From CAWJMN01 sp963844055 (GTDB taxonomy: Bacteria; Planctomycetota; Planctomycetia; Pirellulales; Pirellulaceae), in assembly GCA_963844055.1 (NCBI GenBank), contig CAWJMN010000001.1:558001-622000 (forward strand): 64,000 bases of DNA, in the 5' to 3' direction. A program made the position numbers and the translations under genes. Below, piece after piece: positions 42,444 to 51,946 of this stretch. The notes below the pieces were generated by a model. That model was given only the letters and a program-made list of their open reading frames with translations. It did not search any database and was not told the origin of the DNA. How positions within the stretch are numbered: the stretch's first letter is position 1; each line of letters begins with the position of its first letter.

Positions 42444-44132
42444 CTACTGTTCTTCATTTTCCTCCAGATCATTGGGGTTGTTCAAGCGATCGATAGGGTC
42501 GTGGCCGAATAGAATTATCCTCCAAATCAATTCCCCGGACTTTTGCATCGCTTCAAACTCATTCATTGGCACATGGACTTTGTTGATATGCATGTCTTTG
42601 CGCAATTCGTTGCTGAAAACAAATTTCGCATCCAGGTTGGTAGGCTTTTTGATGGAATCGGCGTACCACTGGTTAAACGTTTTTGAAAACTCGGCATTGC
42701 GCAGTAGGGTCGCCAGCTTTATCGGAGCTAGGGTAATCACCAGATCGGTATCGTTTTTTGGAGGGTGTGGCTTGTCCAAGATCCCCTTTAGTGAGGTAAC
42801 GGCATCGCGACCTAAAGAGACATACACGCGGCCATTCCCAGTGCCAACGGCGATAAAGAACTCGTCGCCTACCATCTTGGCCAGCCCCTTTAGCTGTGGG
42901 GAGATTGGCTTTTTGATGGTATGAATCGACACGCCTCGATGTGTCTCGGTATCGACTTCAATGGTCGCTCCTACATTATTTTGTGAAGGAAGCATAGCCA
43001 ATTCTTGAACGGCACTTCGCACTTCGTCGCTGTCGCCAATCCGTGCGCTCATAACAAACGAAAGGTTCTTGGGTTCAAAGCGGAGCGATGCTCCCAAATC
43101 GATGGTGTTGTCTTCGAACGACTTCCCTACAAGCAGCAGGATGCGGTTAATTGCCTGACGGCGTGATTGTTGGACCTCGGGAGGCAAAACCTCGCCGGAA
43201 AAGTCGCCCGTAAGCCAGGCGACTGAGGCACCAGCAAGCGACTTCAATGCCTGCGTAGACTCATCGCTCAGCTTGCAAACTAGATAGGCCGATGCCGTCG
43301 CATCTTTGAGGATGAAATTGCCCGCATCGCTTTTAAGCTCTTGTTCCGCCAAATAATCAGAATGAAAGGGTGAGTTCGGTGAAAACCGAATCACGGCAAC
43401 ATTGGACAGCATCTGAGTTTTTGCGTTACGCGTTAATCGCGACTCAAATTGATGCACACCGTCAAATCGTTTGGCAAATTCGTCGGTGACTTGGGAAGCA
43501 TTCGCACGCGTTTCTGCTGATGGCTCCACAATCGCCAATAGGATGTCGTCGACCTTCATCTGTTTCATGGAATCGGGCAAGCCTGCTTTATCAAAGCGAA
43601 AGGCTATCCCAGCTTTCTGCGGCAGATCTCCCAATAGTTTGATGGGATCCGTTGGTGCACTGACCAAATCTTCTTTGCGCTTAGCAACGATCAGGTTTCC
43701 ATTTTGCTCTTTGGCAAACACATCAGTACCGGAAATAGATAGTCGAAAGACACCGTTGCCGACATCCGTTGGGCCATCATCTTGAGGCTTGAAAGTTTCC
43801 GTAACCGTCTTCAGATCATCGACGGGAATCGAACCGAAAAGACAAAGCTTATCTTGTGCTTCATTCGGTAGAACAAAAATGCCAATCGGCTTTGTGGGAG
43901 AGATACCGCGTGCGAACACGTTCTTCATGAGCTTGGCGGTTTTGGCCACGTCGGCGTTGCCAAACAGTTTGAGAACCTCTGTCACGTCCGCAAAAGCAGA
44001 GTCCAAATTGTTGATCGAGATGACAAAGACCGGCTTTGTTTCCTTGGCATCGTCTGCATGCGCGAGTGAAATCCCGGCGCCACACAACAACAATCCCAGC
44101 GTCACAATAAGTCGCAATGATTTCCTAAACAT
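42444..44132 (-). CDS. exported protein of unknown function
   Basis: 562 residues with a signal peptide (LRLIVTLGLLLCGAGISLAHA). The mature part is beta/alpha with no motif I know: NLDSAFADVTEVLKLFGNAD, LLGDLPQKAGIAFRFDKAGL, MVGDEFFIAVGTGNGRVYVS. The overall character, repeated domains about 200 residues long with FxxDKAG-type segments, resembles other planctomycete hypothetical proteins. The end is acidic (LEENEEQ). First gene of the unit with kptA. Confidence 0.78.
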   Translation of the reverse strand: MFRKSLRLIVTLGLLLCGAGISLAHADDAKETKPVFVISINNLDSAFADVTEVLKLFGNADVAKTAKLMKNVFARGISPTKPIGIFVLPNEAQDKLCLFGSIPVDDLKTVTETFKPQDDGPTDVGNGVFRLSISGTDVFAKEQNGNLIVAKRKEDLVSAPTDPIKLLGDLPQKAGIAFRFDKAGLPDSMKQMKVDDILLAIVEPSAETRANASQVTDEFAKRFDGVHQFESRLTRNAKTQMLSNVAVIRFSPNSPFHSDYLAEQELKSDAGNFILKDATASAYLVCKLSDESTQALKSLAGASVAWLTGDFSGEVLPPEVQQSRRQAINRILLLVGKSFEDNTIDLGASLRFEPKNLSFVMSARIGDSDEVRSAVQELAMLPSQNNVGATIEVDTETHRGVSIHTIKKPISPQLKGLAKMVGDEFFIAVGTGNGRVYVSLGRDAVTSLKGILDKPHPPKNDTDLVITLAPIKLATLLRNAEFSKTFNQWYADSIKKPTNLDAKFVFSNELRKDMHINKVHVPMNEFEAMQKSGELIWRIILFGHDPIDRLNNPNDLEENEEQ

Positions 44133-44600
44133 CGGCTACATCCTCAAGTTCGAATTTGTTTCGCACCGCTGCAATAGTTGGCTACCAAGCAAAGCAGTTT
44201 CGGCCCCTCTACCAATCCAGTTCCATTCTTCGCAGGACCAGTGACACGTCTGGTCACTGTCCAGTGACTTTCCGGACAATCGTAAAAGTCCCCCTAGAAC
44301 GCAGGGTGATAATCTAGTGAAGGTTTTTCCAATTTGCCAGTAAATCTCTGGAAAGAAAAAACCTGTCGTATCGGCTCGCCGCAGCGTCAATAAAAAAAGG
44401 ATAGAAGTTCGCGCCGGCCGTCGAATGACCTAAACAGGCGCGGGAAAACTTTGCCCCAGTTTTTTGAAAACGCCAGACACTCGTTTCCAGCCACTCGGCT
44501 GCTTCACGGAATCGAAGCGGCCGTTTTCCAACATTGCCGATGCGATCTCTCAGGGATGGGGTCGTGCCGGATGCCGAACTCCGGCAAAGGTAGGGCTATC
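44133..44600. other. intergenic region upstream of the small membrane protein
   Basis: Contains the promoter of the minus-strand exported protein. Just before 44600 a hairpin GCCGGA...TCCGGC (about 44565-44585) lies close to the ribosome-binding site of the small ORF and might influence its translation. No other gene is seen. Confidence 0.35.
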
Positions 44601-44696
44601 ATGACCGTCGAAATTACGCACGCCGCATTTGGTGTTGGATTCCTCGCGGTTTGGGCTATGGTCGGGACGATCCTCTCCGACAACACCAACCAGTAG
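44601..44696 (+). CDS. 31-residue single-span membrane protein
   Basis: The ATG at 44601 follows AAAGG and AGGG. The protein is one hydrophobic helix (AAFGVGFLAVWAMVGTIL) with a short acidic N-terminus (MTVEITH) and a polar end (SDNTNQ). It resembles tiny membrane proteins I have seen in related planctomycetes. A 10-bp stem at 44787-44820 lies downstream. No function known. Confidence 0.6.
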   Translation: MTVEITHAAFGVGFLAVWAMVGTILSDNTNQ

Positions 44697-44786
44697 TTTC
44701 CTCGAAATGCTGTGGGTTTAGCCCAGAGGGTTAAATCTGGGGCGAGCAGCCATCTGCGGGCGCGCTAAATCCCCAACCATTGCCAA

Positions 44787-44820
44787 AGCGGCAGGCCTCA
44801 TTCTTGGATTGCCTGCCGCT
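44787..44820 (+). terminator. stem-loop, possible terminator
   Basis: AGCGGCAGGC (44787-44796) pairs perfectly with GCCTGCCGCT (44811-44820). No T run follows, so termination is uncertain; RNA protection is an alternative. Confidence 0.4.
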
Positions 44821-44930
44821 GCTGCCCAAAATCTTCTCGAAAATCGCCCGTTGGATTTACCCGGGCGCTTCTGGCAGGGTTACGATAACAGGAAACCTCT
44901 TCCCGTTTCCTTCCTTAGCGAGATCCCACC

Positions 44931-46265
44931 ATGCGTACCAGTCGCTTTACTCGCCGTCAGTTCGTAAAGACAGCGGTCGCTGCTTCGACCGTTTTTGCGG
45001 CTCCTCATTTTTTGCGTGCCAAGAACCTCAATGAGAAGCTGAACATCGCCATCATCGGCGCTGGTGGCCGTGGTGCATCCAACACGGGTGACGTCAGTTC
45101 CGAAAACATCGTCGCCCTGTGCGATGTGAACCAGCGTGCACTCGATGCCGCAGGCCAGCGGTTTGCGAACGCGAAAAAGTTCACCGACTTCCGCAAGGTC
45201 TTTGATCACGAAAAGGAATTCGATGCGGTTGTCGTTAGCACCTGCGAACACACGCATGCCTTCGCCACGATGTTGGCCCTCAAGGCGGGAAAGCACGTCT
45301 ATTGCGAGAAGCCACTTACGCACAACATTTGGGAAGCGCGCAAAATTCGTGAAGCAGCGGCAGGAACGAAGCTCGCCACACAAATGGGGATTCAAATCCA
45401 CGCGACCGAAAACTATCGCCAAGTGGCTGAGCTCATTCATGCGGGCGCGATCGGTCCAGTACGTGAAGCCCATGTGTGGGTCAGTCGGGCTTGGGGATTG
45501 CAAAGTGCAGAGGACTCCAAGAAGTTTGGCGACATTGTCCATGTCACCGATCGTCCAGCAAACACAGACCCCGTTCCGACCGGCCTCGACTGGGATCTGT
45601 GGCTTGGCCCAGCCCCCGAGCGTCCGTTCAACAATGTCTATTTTCCAGGTCCGAAGTGGTATCGCTGGTGGGACTTTGGTAGCGGCACGATGAGCGACCT
45701 CGGTAGCCACTGGAATGACTTGCCTTTCTGGGCTTTGAAGTTGCAAGCTCCGCTGACTGTCGAAGCGTTCGGTCCGCCTGCTCATAAAGAGCTGGCGCCC
45801 GCTTCGATGAGTGCCACCTACGAGTACGGCCCACGTGGCGATATGCCAGCCGTAAAGCTTTCCTGGTATCAGGGGCAAATGAAGCCCGAGATTTGGAAGA
45901 ACAAGGGAATTCCACAGTGGGGCGATGGCTGCCTCTTCATTGGCGACAAGGGAATGCTCCTTTCGGATTACGGCAAGCATGTCCTGTTGCCCGAAGACAA
46001 TTTCAAAGACTTCAAGCGTCCTGAAAAGACCATTCCACGTGTGGCTGGCCATCATGCCGAATGGATTGAGGCCTGCAAGACGGGCAAAGAATGCAGCGCT
46101 AACTTCAACTACTCGGGCTGGCTCACCGAAGCAAACCACCTGGGCAATGTTGCTTATCGCACGGGCAAAAAGTTAGAGTGGGACGCTGCCAAGATGGTCG
46201 CCACCAATGCCCCGGAAGCCAGCCAGTTCATCAAGCGTGAATATCGCAAAGGCTGGGACTTGTAA
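44931..46265 (+). CDS. Gfo/Idh/MocA family oxidoreductase, Tat-exported
   Basis: 444 residues. The N-terminus has a twin-arginine signal (SRFTRRQFVKTAVAASTVFA). The NAD(P)-binding motif is IAIIGAGGRGASNTG, followed by ALCDVNQRALDAAGQRF and the family core GKHVYCEKPLTHNIWEARKI. The C-terminal domain has RWWDFGSGTMSDLGSHWND. Substrate unknown; planctomycetes hold many exported members presumably acting on sugars. GATCC/TTCC context gives no clear operon. Convergent with the glycosyltransferase. Confidence 0.93.
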   Translation: MRTSRFTRRQFVKTAVAASTVFAAPHFLRAKNLNEKLNIAIIGAGGRGASNTGDVSSENIVALCDVNQRALDAAGQRFANAKKFTDFRKVFDHEKEFDAVVVSTCEHTHAFATMLALKAGKHVYCEKPLTHNIWEARKIREAAAGTKLATQMGIQIHATENYRQVAELIHAGAIGPVREAHVWVSRAWGLQSAEDSKKFGDIVHVTDRPANTDPVPTGLDWDLWLGPAPERPFNNVYFPGPKWYRWWDFGSGTMSDLGSHWNDLPFWALKLQAPLTVEAFGPPAHKELAPASMSATYEYGPRGDMPAVKLSWYQGQMKPEIWKNKGIPQWGDGCLFIGDKGMLLSDYGKHVLLPEDNFKDFKRPEKTIPRVAGHHAEWIEACKTGKECSANFNYSGWLTEANHLGNVAYRTGKKLEWDAAKMVATNAPEASQFIKREYRKGWDL

Positions 46266-46325
46266 CATATCGAGTCGTAAAAACAAACGCGATTTCGAAA
46301 GGCAATAAACGGGCGGGGATTCGAT

Positions 46326-47093
46326 TTAGATCCCCGTCCACTGCTTGATGCCAAGTCGGAAGATGATTCCGAGCGCCGCCCAGGCTTCTTTCGAGTTGAT
46401 CTTGGTCACGCCGCGCAAGCGATCTTCAAAGAGGATCGGCACTTCGGTGAAGGTCGCTCCGGCTCGCTTCAGCAGCCACAGGATCTCTTCCTGAAACGAG
46501 TAGCCTCGACTGCGAATGTTATTCAGGTCGACCTGCGCAAGTCGGCTGATCTTCACGCAGCGAAAGGCCCCGCTGCAATCCTTGGGCGAGAGTCCCAGCA
46601 GCCACCGCGCGTAGAAGTTGACGGCCTTGCTCATCAAGCGGCGTTTGAATGGCCAGTCTTTTACGCCACCCCCTGGCACATAGCGTGAGCCAATCACGAC
46701 GTCTGCTTTCTGCGAAGCTTCTAGCATCGCTGGCAAATAGCGTGGGTGATGGCTGAAGTCGGCATCCATGTTGATTAGAAGATCATAGCCATGCTCGATC
46801 GCATGCTTCATGCCGGCCACGGTTGCGGTTCCCAGCCCTAGCTTTCCCGCGCGATGCAAACAGCTCAGACGAGGATCGCGCGTGGCGTACTCGTCGCACC
46901 ACTTGCCAGTGCCATCCGGCGAGTTGTCATCGATCACCAAGATGTCGGCCGTCGGAATCTGAGCAAAGATCTGCTCTGTAAGTTCCGGCAGATTCTCAAT
47001 CTCGTTGTAGGTAGCAATGGTGACCAGCAAACGCGAAGTCCGCGCAGCGTCGGAGGAATTTGCATCGGTGGTAGGGTGATATGCAGTAGCCAT
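46326..47093 (-). CDS. polyprenol monophosphomannose synthase-type glycosyltransferase
   Basis: About 255 residues, GT2 family. Motifs: VTIATYNEIENLPELTEQIF, DILVIDDNSPDGTGKWCDEY, NMDADFSHHPRYLP (with the metal-binding DAD), IGSRYVPGGGVKDWPFKRRL and SGAFRCVKISRL. It matches the short dolichol/polyprenol-phosphate mannose synthases without membrane anchor. It transfers mannose, or another sugar, from a nucleotide sugar to a lipid carrier. ATG 47093 was chosen because the family starts close to the first strand; the 20-residue upstream extension has none of its features. Confidence 0.9.
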   Translation of the reverse strand: MATAYHPTTDANSSDAARTSRLLVTIATYNEIENLPELTEQIFAQIPTADILVIDDNSPDGTGKWCDEYATRDPRLSCLHRAGKLGLGTATVAGMKHAIEHGYDLLINMDADFSHHPRYLPAMLEASQKADVVIGSRYVPGGGVKDWPFKRRLMSKAVNFYARWLLGLSPKDCSGAFRCVKISRLAQVDLNNIRSRGYSFQEEILWLLKRAGATFTEVPILFEDRLRGVTKINSKEAWAALGIIFRLGIKQWTGI

Positions 47094-47220
47094 GCACTTC
47101 AAATGTAGCACGCATTGCGTCCTTCGCCCTTTGACCGGAAGCTCCACGATCAAAGGGGAATGACTTTGCTGCTACAACCCCTACAGGCAATACAATGGGC
47201 CGTGCTAGACGGCGATTGGG

Positions 47221-48531
47221 CTATTTAAAGTAGGCATCCGCGAAATCGAGGAAGGCTCCCCAATCTTCGCGATTCATGGAGTGCTTCCCTCCCCGCAGGA
47301 AAAACCCAAGCGGCGACTTCGTCAGCTTGCCCATATCAGGCGACGCATCTGCCGCCAGTCCTTCGCTTCCCAGCAACTTGTAAACCGGGTCAGCCGCCAG
47401 CAGGAGGTCGAACTGGCCCGAGGGATTGGCCCACTGGTCTTCCTGGGCATTGGAAAGCAGCACGGGCCGAGGAGCCATTAGCGCGATTAGACAATGCTGA
47501 TCAAACGGCAGGCGATCCGTGGCTTCATTGAACTTGGTGAACTCGTCGCAGAACCAGTGGGGAAAGCGATCATTGATCTGCTTGACCGATTCGCCGATCT
47601 TGCCGCGACTTGGCGCCGTTCCGCCGCAGCCCGCTTGATGCGGAATCGCCATGGCGATTCGTTCATCGAGGGCTGCCGCTAAAAGAGTCGTCTTTCCGTT
47701 GCGTGAATGGCCGACGGCCGCAATCCGATGGACGTCAACATTCTTGGATTGATGATCGACGAGGAAATCAACGACCCGGTGATAGCCCCAGGCCCATTCA
47801 GCAATTGCGCCGGCATCGTGTGACTTCATCGGCCCCCCCGGCAGCAGTTCCATCATGATGCCGTCGGCAAACGAAGGAGTATCTGCATCCAAGTCGCCGC
47901 TATAAAAGCAGGCCAAGGCATAGCCACGCTCGGTGATTAGATCGAGGTTCCATTTGTCGGCTTCCGCGCCGCGACCCTTGTCGGTGGCTCGTTCATCTTT
48001 CGAGCCGGCGCACGAAGAATAGACCCAGCCTTCAGGGATATGAACCTTCTCGTGGTCGGTTAGTGCATGATTGCCGCAGAAGTTCATGCCGACAAACACG
48101 GGAGGCTCTTTAATGCCGTGCGGCGTGGCCAGTAGCACATACAGTGGACGTGAAAGCTTCGGCTCTTCAAACGTGATCGCGAATTCTTGCAGGGTTGCTT
48201 TGCCAGCTAAGAAGTTATCATCGCGGAACAGTTCCTTCACGCTGACCTTTTTCGGTTTGTCGGGCAGATAGCCATACATGTAGTGCTGAAACATTTGCTT
48301 CAGCTCTGCCGCGCGATCTTGCCACTGCTTGGGCGTGGCTACTTTGGTGCCATCAAGGAACGTAAGCGGATCGGGCAGATCGACCTGCGGTTTGAGGTCG
48401 GCAAACTTCGGCAGCATCTTGGGCTTTGGTGCCGGTGCGGTTTCATCGGCAAAGCCCTGTGCAGAGCAGAGCGACAGGCCAACTAGCGAAACGAGTACTA
48501 GCCAAACAAAACGAGGACGTATGTATTTCAT
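47221..48531 (-). CDS. CE15-like glucuronoyl esterase / acetylxylan esterase-type hydrolase
   Basis: About 436 residues with a signal peptide (FVWLVLVSLVGLSLCSAQGF). An alpha/beta hydrolase with nucleophile motif GHSRNGK (Ser276), a FDQHCLIALMAPRPVLLSNA segment and GGKHSMNREDW near the end, likely holding the catalytic His. MFQHYMYGYLPDKPKKVSVK is typical of bacterial CE15 proteins. Predicted to cleave ester links in plant or algal cell wall polymers outside the cytoplasm. ATG 48531 was chosen because of the signal peptide; the open frame extends 90 residues upstream without sense. Confidence 0.88.
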   Translation of the reverse strand: MKYIRPRFVWLVLVSLVGLSLCSAQGFADETAPAPKPKMLPKFADLKPQVDLPDPLTFLDGTKVATPKQWQDRAAELKQMFQHYMYGYLPDKPKKVSVKELFRDDNFLAGKATLQEFAITFEEPKLSRPLYVLLATPHGIKEPPVFVGMNFCGNHALTDHEKVHIPEGWVYSSCAGSKDERATDKGRGAEADKWNLDLITERGYALACFYSGDLDADTPSFADGIMMELLPGGPMKSHDAGAIAEWAWGYHRVVDFLVDHQSKNVDVHRIAAVGHSRNGKTTLLAAALDERIAMAIPHQAGCGGTAPSRGKIGESVKQINDRFPHWFCDEFTKFNEATDRLPFDQHCLIALMAPRPVLLSNAQEDQWANPSGQFDLLLAADPVYKLLGSEGLAADASPDMGKLTKSPLGFFLRGGKHSMNREDWGAFLDFADAYFK

Positions 48532-48851
48532 GGTGTGCTGAGGTTCGAGGGAATGCGGCGAAGTGAAATAGCCAATGCGTCTACTTTCTGTCCGGCTCCC
48601 ATTGTAGCCCCTCGAAAACCGACAAGATACAACGGGCAACCCGCTTAAAAACCGTAGAAATGGGTGAAGGACCGAGAGGCTAATCGCGAGACTGAGAATC
48701 GCTAGATGGTCCGCAAAGAAGGTTGTTTTCGGGCGTGCTTCCAATCGCTTGCCAAGAAATAAAAAACCGGTGGTGAAGCGTCTTGCTTCACCACCGGCCA
48801 ATAAGTCGAACCTAGCTACCTTCGCCGGTTAGGGCGAGCTCTCGAAAGAGC
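48532..48851. other. intergenic region with terminator
   Basis: Promoter region of the esterase and the terminator of the YTV-repeat gene; no gene seen. Confidence 0.5.
48761..48797 (-). terminator. Rho-independent terminator of the YTV gene
   Basis: A perfect 13-bp stem: CCGGTGGTGAAGC (48767-48779) with GCTTCACCACCGG (48785-48797). On the minus strand it is followed by a T run (A run 48761-48766 on plus). Confidence 0.88.
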
Positions 48852-50546
48852 TTAGTTGCAGTCGCAGGAACCACAGGTTACTGGGCAGCAAACCGTTACA
48901 GGGACTTGTTCGCAAACGACCTTGCGGACGCAGCGGGTAGCCGTGTAAGGAACTTGCTTAGCCACGCACTTGGCCACTTTCACCGTGCTGGTGTAGTGAA
49001 CAGGAGTGCAAACCGTGTAAGGAACCGAACGAGTACGGCACTCTTGTTCCATGCGGCATACGGTGTAAGGAACTTGCTTCGAGCAGCATTCCTTAACCAT
49101 ACGGCAGGTGCGGTAGGTGCAGGTCTTCGTACGGCATTCTGGAACCATCGTGCAAACCGTGTAGTTAACTTGCTTTACCCGTTGTTCACGAACCATCTTG
49201 CAGGTCGTGTACGTCTTGGTGCGGCATTCCTTAACCATTTGGCAGGTGCGATAGGTGCAGGTCTTTACGCGAGTTTCAGGAACCATCTTGCAAACCGTGT
49301 AGCTGCAAGTCTTGGTGCGGGTTTCAGGAACCATCTTGCAAACTTGGTAGCAAACTTGCTTGGTGCAATTTTCACGAACCATCTTGCAGGTCGTGTAAGT
49401 GCGGGTACGGCATTCTGGAACCATCGTGCAAACCGTATAGTTGCAGGTCTTGGTAACAGGTTCGCAAACCGTGCGGCAAACCGTGCATGGGACCAGCTTC
49501 TTTACGCATTCCTTCTCGTAGCGAACGCAGTTCACGGTTTGTTCCTTGCATTCAGGAACCCAAACCTTGCAGCAAACGGTACGCGAAGGGCATTGGCAGC
49601 AAACTGCTTCGCAAGTGCCTGGGCACCAGCAGCAGCAGCAGGTTTCAGCATCATACGACCAGTGGCCAGGCGTACGGACATACTTGGTGTAGGTCCGGCC
49701 AGGAATTTCTTCCGTCTTGGTTTCCCAGTGGCCGCTGTTGACCATTACCGTCTTCGTGTAATGAACAGGCTTGCAAACGGTTTCAGTCACTTCGCGCTGA
49801 ATCGTTTCATGCACAACCTTGCGAACATTATACGTATAGGTACGGGTCTTGGTCTCGTAGACAGGCTTGCAAACGGTGTAGTTGCAGGTGTGTGTTTCAT
49901 ACACAGGCTTGCAAACCGTATAGCAAACGTCGCGAGTTTTGGTTTCGTATACAGGCTTGCAGACCGTATAGCAAACTTCACGAGTCTTCGTCTCGTACAC
50001 TGGCTTGCAGACCGTGTAAGGGATTTCCTTCGTGTGCGTTTGGTAAACAGGCTTGCAAACGGTGTAGTTGCAAGTGTGCGTTTCATACACAGGCTTGCAG
50101 ACCGTATAGCAAACGTCCTTCGTACGGGTTTCGTAGACGGGCTTGCAAACGGTATACGAAATGTTTTTCGTGTGGGTTTCATACACAGGCTTGCAAACCG
50201 TGTAATTCACCGTGCGGTAATGCGTTTCACGAACGGGCTTGCAAACGGTGTACTGCTCTTCGCGGCACTTCGTCTCACGCACGTACTTTACGCAGTCGAC
50301 TTGCTTGTCTTCATAGACGGTTTCGTAGCAAGTCTTGTAGCAGGTGTACTGCTCTTGTTCATGAACCACTTTCCGGCATGTTTTCATGACGGTGTGGCAT
50401 TGCTGCTGGGCACAGCTATAGCTGCAGGGATCGCAGCATACTGTGCGGCGGTAGCTCACGGCACCGCAGCAGGCGCCGAAGCCGGTGTTCACCGATAGGA
50501 CAGTGAGTAGCACTGCTACCATCGGGATACCAAGCAGGGTCTTCAT
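48852..50546 (-). CDS. YTV-repeat cysteine-rich cell wall protein
   Basis: About 564 residues from ATG 50546, preceded by AAGGAG. The signal peptide is TLLGIPMVAVLLTVLSVNTG followed by FGACCGAVSYRRTVCC. The mature protein has two blocks of about ten repeats of 14-16 residues. Block one is YTVCKPVYETHTKNI-like; block two is YTVCTMVPECRTRTYT-like. A hinge between them has CCCCWCPGTCEAVCCQCP. Nearly every repeat has one or two Cys. This matches the YTV domain described for planctomycetes and linked to their proteinaceous, disulfide-rich wall. Repeats of 14 residues (with THTCN) alternate with 16-residue ones. Convergent genes: none; divergent pseudopilin at 51245. Confidence 0.92.
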   Translation of the reverse strand: MKTLLGIPMVAVLLTVLSVNTGFGACCGAVSYRRTVCCDPCSYSCAQQQCHTVMKTCRKVVHEQEQYTCYKTCYETVYEDKQVDCVKYVRETKCREEQYTVCKPVRETHYRTVNYTVCKPVYETHTKNISYTVCKPVYETRTKDVCYTVCKPVYETHTCNYTVCKPVYQTHTKEIPYTVCKPVYETKTREVCYTVCKPVYETKTRDVCYTVCKPVYETHTCNYTVCKPVYETKTRTYTYNVRKVVHETIQREVTETVCKPVHYTKTVMVNSGHWETKTEEIPGRTYTKYVRTPGHWSYDAETCCCCWCPGTCEAVCCQCPSRTVCCKVWVPECKEQTVNCVRYEKECVKKLVPCTVCRTVCEPVTKTCNYTVCTMVPECRTRTYTTCKMVRENCTKQVCYQVCKMVPETRTKTCSYTVCKMVPETRVKTCTYRTCQMVKECRTKTYTTCKMVREQRVKQVNYTVCTMVPECRTKTCTYRTCRMVKECCSKQVPYTVCRMEQECRTRSVPYTVCTPVHYTSTVKVAKCVAKQVPYTATRCVRKVVCEQVPVTVCCPVTCGSCDCN

Positions 50547-51244
50547 CGCTCCATCTCCTTGACTTAATCGCATCCAATTTCGGTAACTCAGGGACCGGCG
50601 AAACATTCGCCGGCGACTTATTGGTTCCTTCCTGTTGGGTGTTTTCGCTGCCTCGCCACGCTTTACTCGGGCAAAACTTTGAACCACCGGTGCTGCGACT
50701 CGCTCTGGATAGAGGAAGTGCGCAAGGGAAGGGTTGGAATTGTTATTCGTCAACATGGAGTGAATAACTAAAGCGGGATGACTGGATAAAATAAGGTGAA
50801 TAAGGCTTGATTTCGCACTGCGGCCTAGGAACGGATTGCATAAGCCTTGGCTGTTAATAGGGTTACGGTGAATTCCACAGTGACTTCTCCGTTTGCGCCA
50901 GGTTTGCTTGATCTGTGGGTTGTGTCGAAAGAGATGCTATCAACGGTTGCGAGTGTGAAGCGGAAGGTAGGAGGGGGCTACAGGTGATGGGGGGAGTCAG
51001 CCCTCCGCGTCGGCTCATTTTTTGAATGGCTGAAGAAAACCTTAAGAAAACGCGGCCAATAGTTTGACCGAGGCTGTAGATAAACCTAGATAAACTTGCA
51101 GGTGCTTCTTGTGGAACTGCGACTTGGGACTGGTTGCTTACAACCCAAGCTCGAAACGAGAGGCCCTCTTCGCCGTGAACAATTGAGGCTCAGTTGCGGC
51201 GAGCCGAGAGTTGTTGCAACCTGTTCAAGAGGGATTGGAAGGCT
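50547..51244. other. divergent promoter region, YTV gene and pseudopilin
   Basis: About 700 bases between the YTV gene start and the pseudopilin ATG. The left part is an open extension of the YTV frame with no protein sense; the right part is AT-rich (around 51030-51110) and probably holds the pseudopilin promoter. No tRNA or hairpin found. Confidence 0.45.
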
Positions 51245-51688
51245 ATGAATCGTTCAATGCGTCGAAGTGGTTTTACACTTGTCGAAATCATGATCGTGGT
51301 AGTGGTGCTGGCCATCTTGGCAGCAGCGATCGTTCCGCAATTTGCGGATGCCACTAAAGATGCGAAGGCCAACACGGCCATCTTCAACCTGCACACGTTG
51401 CGGTCACAGATTGGTTTCTACAAGGCTCAGCACGGTGGTCGTAACCCTGCTAGTTTGTCGAAATTGACCGTGAAAACCAATATTGATGAGACCACCACTG
51501 GCACGCCAGTTTATGGTCCTTACCTGACGGTGATTCCAGACAATCCACTTGTCGAAGGTGCGAACACGAACGTGGTGGGAGCTCCCGCCGCCGTGCCGCC
51601 ATCGGCTGTGATCTCGAATTCCGGCTGGATGTACGACTCAACAACCGGTCAAGTTTGGATCAACGACGCAAGTTACCTCAGCAAATAG
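51245..51688 (+). CDS. type II secretion/pilin-like pseudopilin
   Basis: 147 residues. The prepilin motif is RRSGFTLVEIMIVVVVLAIL, with cleavage after the Gly and Glu at +5. The helix runs into AAAIVPQFADATKDAKAN and FNLHTLRSQIGFYKAQHGG, as in GspG-type pseudopilins. The rest (YGPYLTVIPDNPLV, NSGWMYDSTTGQVWINDAS) matches the short GspG-like proteins of planctomycetes. GGAAGG sits close before the ATG. No other secretion gene is near. Confidence 0.92.
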   Translation: MNRSMRRSGFTLVEIMIVVVVLAILAAAIVPQFADATKDAKANTAIFNLHTLRSQIGFYKAQHGGRNPASLSKLTVKTNIDETTTGTPVYGPYLTVIPDNPLVEGANTNVVGAPAAVPPSAVISNSGWMYDSTTGQVWINDASYLSK

Positions 51689-51730
51689 CCAAGCGACGAA
51701 CTTGCTCGCACGACAACTCAGGGGCCTTCG

Positions 51731-51768
51731 ACGGTCCGCCATCCGATGGGATTGGCGGGCCGTTTTTT
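51731..51768 (+). terminator. Rho-independent terminator
   Basis: ACGGTCCGCC (51731-51740) pairs with GGCGGGCCGT (51754-51763) with one G-U wobble, followed by T (51763-51768). Confidence 0.82.
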
Positions 51769-51946
51769 GTTGCGCAGGGGCAATTTCAGCGCGCAGACCG
51801 CCGCGAAAAGGGCTGATGGGCCCGAGTTGATAAGAAAGTTGTTGTAAAAAATGCCTTGTGGAGGGGGCTTCCCAGCGATACAGTAGCTTGGGAAGAAACG
51901 GCTCCATAGACTATCGCCTTTCCCCATTTTTCGTTCCCCTAGTGGC

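Noticed and set aside
48950..50330. Short regularly spaced DNA repeats resembling a CRISPR array
   Set aside because: They encode the YTV peptide repeats in one long frame, and the intervening sequences are not unique spacers.
48906..50498. 530-residue plus-strand frame opposite the YTV gene
   Set aside because: It is an antisense shadow of the repeats, an artefact of biased codon use, without a ribosome-binding site.
51780..51946. Rex operator upstream of rex
   Set aside because: No TTGTGA-like palindrome is present; only a 7-bp repeat that is probably an RNA hairpin.
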